Shown: positions 60,790 to 64,000 of the stretch, in pieces
Position numbering within the stretch: position 1 is the first letter of the stretch
Layout: every line of letters starts with the position of its first letter
Assembly (NCBI GenBank): GCA_041739345.1
Contig: JBGSNZ010000017.1
Location: 39,412 to 103,411 of the forward strand
Direction: 5' to 3'
Length of the DNA stretch: 64,000 nt
Origin: DIGJ01 sp041739345
GTDB taxonomy: Bacteria; Bacillota; Clostridia; Lachnospirales; Lachnospiraceae
The notes under the pieces: generated by a model
The model's input: only the letters and a program-made list of their open reading frames with translations
Told to the model about the DNA's origin: nothing
Databases searched by the model: none
Translations under genes and position numbers: made by a program

Positions 60790-62202
60790 ATGTTTAAGCA
60801 AATCAATCAACTACTTGTAGCAGTGGATGATTTTGTGTGGGGAGTACCATTAATCGTATTAATCTTATCAATCGGGATATATCTTACGATTCGTTTGCGA
60901 GGATTACAGATTTGGCAGTTGCCAAGAGCGCTTCGTTACATGTTTAAAAATGAGAAGTCAGGAACTGGTGAGGTAACTAGTTTTGCGGCACTGTGCACTG
61001 CGTTATCTGCAACGATTGGAACAGGTAATATTGTTGGAGTCGCAACTGCGATTGTAGCTGGTGGACCGGGGGCTCTTTTTTGGATGTGGGTTGCTGCCTT
61101 CTTTGGAATGGCAACAAAGTTTGCAGAAGGTGTTTTAGCGGTGAAATATCGTGTTATAAAAGAAGACAACCATGTGCTTGGTGGACCATTTTACTATATT
61201 GAAAATGGTATGGGACCAAAGTGGCGCTGGCTTGGCAAAGTGTTTGCATTTTTTGGAGCAGCAGCAGGTGTTATGGGAATTGGTACCTTTACTCAGATAA
61301 ATGGTATTACCACAGCAGTAGGAAGTTTTTTTGACCCGCACAGTGTACATACGATTTCTTTATTCAGCCGTGAGTATAGTTATGCGGTTGTAATTGCAGG
61401 AATCATTGTAACAATATGTGCAGGTTTGGTAATAATTGGCGGTCTTAAAAAAATTGCAATGGTATCCGGAATTGTAGTTCCTTTTATGGCTGTATTTTAT
61501 ATACTAGCGTGTTTGATTATTATAATAGGAAATATAGAACAAATTCCAGATGCTGTGGTACTGATAGTGCAAAGTGCTTTTGGATTGAAAGCAGTTGCTG
61601 GTGGCGCGCTTGGTAGTATTATACTTGCAATGCAAAAAGGGATTGCAAGAGGAATTTTTTCGAATGAGGCAGGACTTGGAAGTGCTCCAATTGCAGCAGC
61701 AGCGGCTCAGACAAATGAACCTGTGCGTCAGGGATTGGTTTCAATGACAGGTACATTTATTGATACAATCCTTATCTGTACCATGACCGGTATCAGTATT
61801 GTTATTACTGGTTCTTATAATATAGGATTGGAAGGCGTTAATGTTACAACAAATGCGTTCCAAAAAGGACTACCATTTCCAGCACAGTTTAGTTCTTTTC
61901 TACTCATGTTATGTCTTGTATTCTTCGCCTTCACTACGATTATAGGATGGAATTATTACGGAGAGAGATGTATGGAATACTTAGTTGCTGGAAGAACCAA
62001 GGCGGTAATGGTATATCGAGTTATATTTATATTTGCCGTATTCATTGGACCTTTTATGACGGTTAAAGCAGTTTGGACAATTGCAGATATCTTTAATGCA
62101 TGTATGGCCTTGCCGAACTTGATTGCAATACTTGCTCTAAGTGGTGTTGTAGTAAGTGAAACTAGAAGCTATTTGAAACGCGTAAAGACCATGGAAGAAT
62201 AA
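60790..62202 (+). CDS. AGCS-family sodium:alanine symporter
   Basis: 470-residue membrane carrier with about 10-11 helices taking up alanine or glycine with Na+ or H+. TALSATIGTGNIVGVATAIVAGGPGALFWMWVAAFFGMATKFAE is the family signature, with AGLGSAPIAAAAAQTNEPVRQGLVSMTGTFIDT later. ATG 60790 is preferred to 60781 since AAAGGAGA ends immediately before 60781. It ends with a strong terminator. Confidence 0.93.
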   Translation: MFKQINQLLVAVDDFVWGVPLIVLILSIGIYLTIRLRGLQIWQLPRALRYMFKNEKSGTGEVTSFAALCTALSATIGTGNIVGVATAIVAGGPGALFWMWVAAFFGMATKFAEGVLAVKYRVIKEDNHVLGGPFYYIENGMGPKWRWLGKVFAFFGAAAGVMGIGTFTQINGITTAVGSFFDPHSVHTISLFSREYSYAVVIAGIIVTICAGLVIIGGLKKIAMVSGIVVPFMAVFYILACLIIIIGNIEQIPDAVVLIVQSAFGLKAVAGGALGSIILAMQKGIARGIFSNEAGLGSAPIAAAAAQTNEPVRQGLVSMTGTFIDTILICTMTGISIVITGSYNIGLEGVNVTTNAFQKGLPFPAQFSSFLLMLCLVFFAFTTIIGWNYYGERCMEYLVAGRTKAVMVYRVIFIFAVFIGPFMTVKAVWTIADIFNACMALPNLIAILALSGVVVSETRSYLKRVKTMEE

Positions 62203-62207
62203 AATAG

Positions 62208-62250
62208 AGTAAAAGAAGGGAATTCCAATCGGAATTCCCTTCTTTTACTT
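62208..62250 (+). terminator. Terminator after the symporter gene
   Basis: AGTAAAAGAAGGGAATTCC (62208-62226) pairs perfectly with 62231-62249 around AATC. Confidence 0.85.
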
Positions 62251-62386
62251 GATATATTATAAAAATAAATAAGTATACATGATTCATATAAACTTTCAAT
62301 GAGTAACGTAGCCCTCTGAGTTAGGGTAGTTGTCACCCACCTTTCAAACTGATATGATAGGTATCAGAGAAGGACAGGTGATAGAT

Positions 62387-62890
62387 ATGAGTTATAATAA
62401 ATACCCTAAGGAAATGAAAGACGCAGTGGTTGCCAGAATACTATCTGGAGAAGAAACCATAACAGATATCAATCGTGAAACAAGAATTAATATCAATACC
62501 TTGTATCGGTGGAGAGATGCAGCGCAGCAAACGGGATTATCCGCAACAACAAAATATAAGAATGCTGATAAATGGAGCAGCCAGGATAAGTTTATGGTAG
62601 TTCTTGAAACAGCAAATCTAAATGAAATAGAGTTCTCCGAATATTGCCGAAATAAAGGGATTTATCCAGAACAGGTGAAGGAATGGAAAGAAGCCTGTAT
62701 GAATGCCAATGATGGAGAAAAAGAACAAAATACAAAAGTAAGTAAGGAACTAAAGGAAGAACGTCGACAGAAAGAAAAACTGGCGAAAGAATTAAATCGT
62801 AAAGAAAAAGCCCTTGCCGAGGCTGCAGCACTTTTAGTGCTAAGAAAAAAAGCCGATGCGATTTGGGGGATGGACGACGAGGACGACTGA
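62387..62890 (+). CDS. IS3-family transposase OrfA
   Basis: 167 residues: an HTH of the transposase_8/helix-turn-helix type (YPKEMKDAVVARILSGEETITDINRETRININTLYRWRDAA) near the N-terminus and a leucine/charged coiled-coil C-terminal part (KELKEERRQKEKLAKELNRKEKALAEAAALLVLRKK). ATG 62387 follows AGGTGATAG. The run of seven A at 62845-62851 sits in phase as A AAA AAA and allows -1 slippage into orfB before the stop at 62888-62890. Confidence 0.88.
   Translation: MSYNKYPKEMKDAVVARILSGEETITDINRETRININTLYRWRDAAQQTGLSATTKYKNADKWSSQDKFMVVLETANLNEIEFSEYCRNKGIYPEQVKEWKEACMNANDGEKEQNTKVSKELKEERRQKEKLAKELNRKEKALAEAAALLVLRKKADAIWGMDDEDD
62845..62851 (+). promoter_or_regulatory. Programmed -1 frameshift slippery run
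   Basis: Seven A in the phase A-AAA-AAA within orfA (codons at 62846 and 62849). Reading resumes in the -1 frame as orfB without another stop. Confidence 0.75.
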
Positions 62891-63951
62891 TTAGCGCCTC
62901 AGATCGCAAACAGGCAGTGGAGCTAATTAGCGAGGCAATCAAATCTGGAGCTGCATTATACCGAGCATGTGCAGAACTGGGAATCAGTAAAAGAACCTAT
63001 AACCGTTGGAAGAATAACACGAACGATTATATAGATGAGCGCACAACATGTGTGCGTCCTGAGCCAACAAATAAGCTGACACAGGAAGAAAAAGCAAAGA
63101 TATTGGATATGATGAATTCAGAAGAATTCTCTTCAAAGACACCTTGTGAGATTGTACCGATTTTGGCGGATCGAGGCGAGTACCTTGGAAGCGAAAGTAC
63201 GTTTTATAAGATACTGAAAGAAGCAGAAATGCTGGCACACAGAGGGCGTGCGCATAAACCGAAGAAGCGGCCAATATCAACCCACAAAGCAACAGAATCC
63301 AATCAGGTGTGGATGTGGGATATCACATATTTAAATGGACCAATTAAAGGAAAGTATTATTATCTGTACCTGTTTTCAGATTTGTATAGCCGTAAGATTG
63401 TAGGCTGGGAAGTATGGGAAAGCGAAACAGCAGAGCATGCCAGTGAATTAATCAAACGAATTTATCGTGAAGAAAAGATGTATGTCAAGAAGGAACCACT
63501 GGTACTGCATTCGGATAATGGAAGCCCAATGAAAGGTGCAACTATGTTGGAAACGCTGTACACGCTTGGGATTATACCTTCCAGAAGCAGACCGAGAGTG
63601 AGCAATGATAATCCATATGCAGAAAGTATCTTTAAAACTTTAAAGTATGTGCCGAATTATCAGCCGGAAGGTTTTGGTACACTGATGGAAGCAAGGTTTT
63701 GGGTAAAACGATTTGTTGACTGGTATAATAATGAGCATCGTCATAGTGGAATTAATTATGTAACACCAAATGAACGGCATGAAGGCAAAGATAAGGAAAT
63801 CCTGGAAAATAGGAAAGCACTTTATGAAAAAGCAAAAGCCAAACATCCAGAACGTTGGTCAGGAAAAACAAGAGCTTGGGAATTCAGTAAAACGGAGTGG
63901 CTGAACCCAAGGCAAGAAAAAGAAGAAAGCAAGGAGGCCGTTGCCTCCTAG
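62863..63951 (+). CDS. IS3-family transposase OrfB (DDE integrase domain)
   Basis: About 362 residues in the -1 frame relative to orfA, made as an OrfAB fusion by slippage at 62845-62851 (the first codon at 62863 is not needed as an independent start). An HTH_21-like part is followed by the rve domain: D in WDITYL, D in HSDNGSP and E in YAESIFKTLKY, so the DDE triad is present. The C-terminal FVDWYNNEHRHSGINYVTPNERHEG is typical of IS3 transposases. Confidence 0.92.
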   Translation: MGDGRRGRLISASDRKQAVELISEAIKSGAALYRACAELGISKRTYNRWKNNTNDYIDERTTCVRPEPTNKLTQEEKAKILDMMNSEEFSSKTPCEIVPILADRGEYLGSESTFYKILKEAEMLAHRGRAHKPKKRPISTHKATESNQVWMWDITYLNGPIKGKYYYLYLFSDLYSRKIVGWEVWESETAEHASELIKRIYREEKMYVKKEPLVLHSDNGSPMKGATMLETLYTLGIIPSRSRPRVSNDNPYAESIFKTLKYVPNYQPEGFGTLMEARFWVKRFVDWYNNEHRHSGINYVTPNERHEGKDKEILENRKALYEKAKAKHPERWSGKTRAWEFSKTEWLNPRQEKEESKEAVAS

Positions 63952-64000
63952 AACATGAAAAGGAAACGAGGCTGGGTGACAACAAGCCAAAAAAATTCCG

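Larger units (their letters stand above)
62321..63991 (+). mobile_element. IS3-family insertion sequence
   Basis: Imperfect terminal inverted repeats of 19 bases lie at 62321-62339 (TTAGGG...CACCCA) and 63973-63991, matching at 16 of 19. Between them are two overlapping genes in a -1 phase relation encoding an HTH OrfA and a DDE OrfB. The outer ends may extend a few bases beyond these limits, and no target-site duplication can be confirmed because the right flank is cut by the window. The copy looks intact. Confidence 0.85.

Overview
The window looks like chromosomal DNA of an AT-rich, low-GC Gram-positive anaerobe of the Lachnospiraceae / Clostridium phytofermentans type. The signs are strong AGGAGG-like ribosome sites, TTGACA/TATAAT promoters, glutamine synthetase III (GlnN), a K+-type membrane pyrophosphatase, L-lactate dehydrogenase, AGCS alanine symport, DUF5685 and DUF624 proteins, and abundant c-di-GMP enzymes. 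This placement is by protein flavour only.

Layout. 1-952: the end of one gene, then a promoter-to-terminator unit with a 9-codon ORF and a very C-poor, non-coding body. 971-16812: housekeeping and metabolism (IDH/IPMDH-like, TtcA-like, flavin reductase, DUF624, glgB, mscS, glnN, EAL-CBS-GGDEF, ArsB/NhaD-like transporter, ldh, typA). 16991-17371: RNase P RNA. 17501-22560: M29 aminopeptidase, purE, and a TetR regulator with two alpha/beta hydrolases.

23073-44318 is a 21-kb accessory island, probably the most interesting part. It encodes a lipoprotein sugar-binding protein and two ABC permeases (no ATPase), a GH20 hexosaminidase, a CE2-type esterase, an RpiR-family regulator, a ROK kinase and NanE, NagA and NagB. 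This gives a complete route from an imported N-acetylhexosamine oligosaccharide (ManNAc and GlcNAc) to fructose-6-P. The same island carries proteins whose role there is unknown: two DUF4127 paralogues, a PHP phosphoesterase, an FAD oxidoreductase, an AAC(3)-fold acetyltransferase, a NAT_N/GNAT_C protein, an ADP-ribosylglycohydrolase-fold protein, and a paralogous pair of proteins of no recognised family, one at each end. Near-identical repeats lie just outside it (22571-22627, 44569-44626), with decayed XRE/membrane-protein fragments on the left and a tRNA-3'-end-like remnant plus an intact tRNA-Gly on the right. This suggests old horizontal acquisition.

45627-52029: a run of six close-packed genes (zinc ribbon, DUF5685, J-domain protein, 7TM-GGDEF, PAS-EAL, aldose 1-epimerase). 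52220-54211: pyrophosphatase. 54557-57138 (minus): a BlaI/BlaR-like pair with two operator palindromes. 57309-57542 (minus): two tandem genes for near-identical 21-residue, three-cysteine peptides. 57763-62202: rlmH, DUF1456, nitroreductase, a MerR-methyltransferase fusion and an alanine symporter. 62321-63991: an apparently intact IS3-family element with a -1 frameshift site.

The best candidates for something undescribed are the amino-sugar island with its unknown enzymes, the tandem 21-residue peptides, and the C-depleted transcript at the left end.
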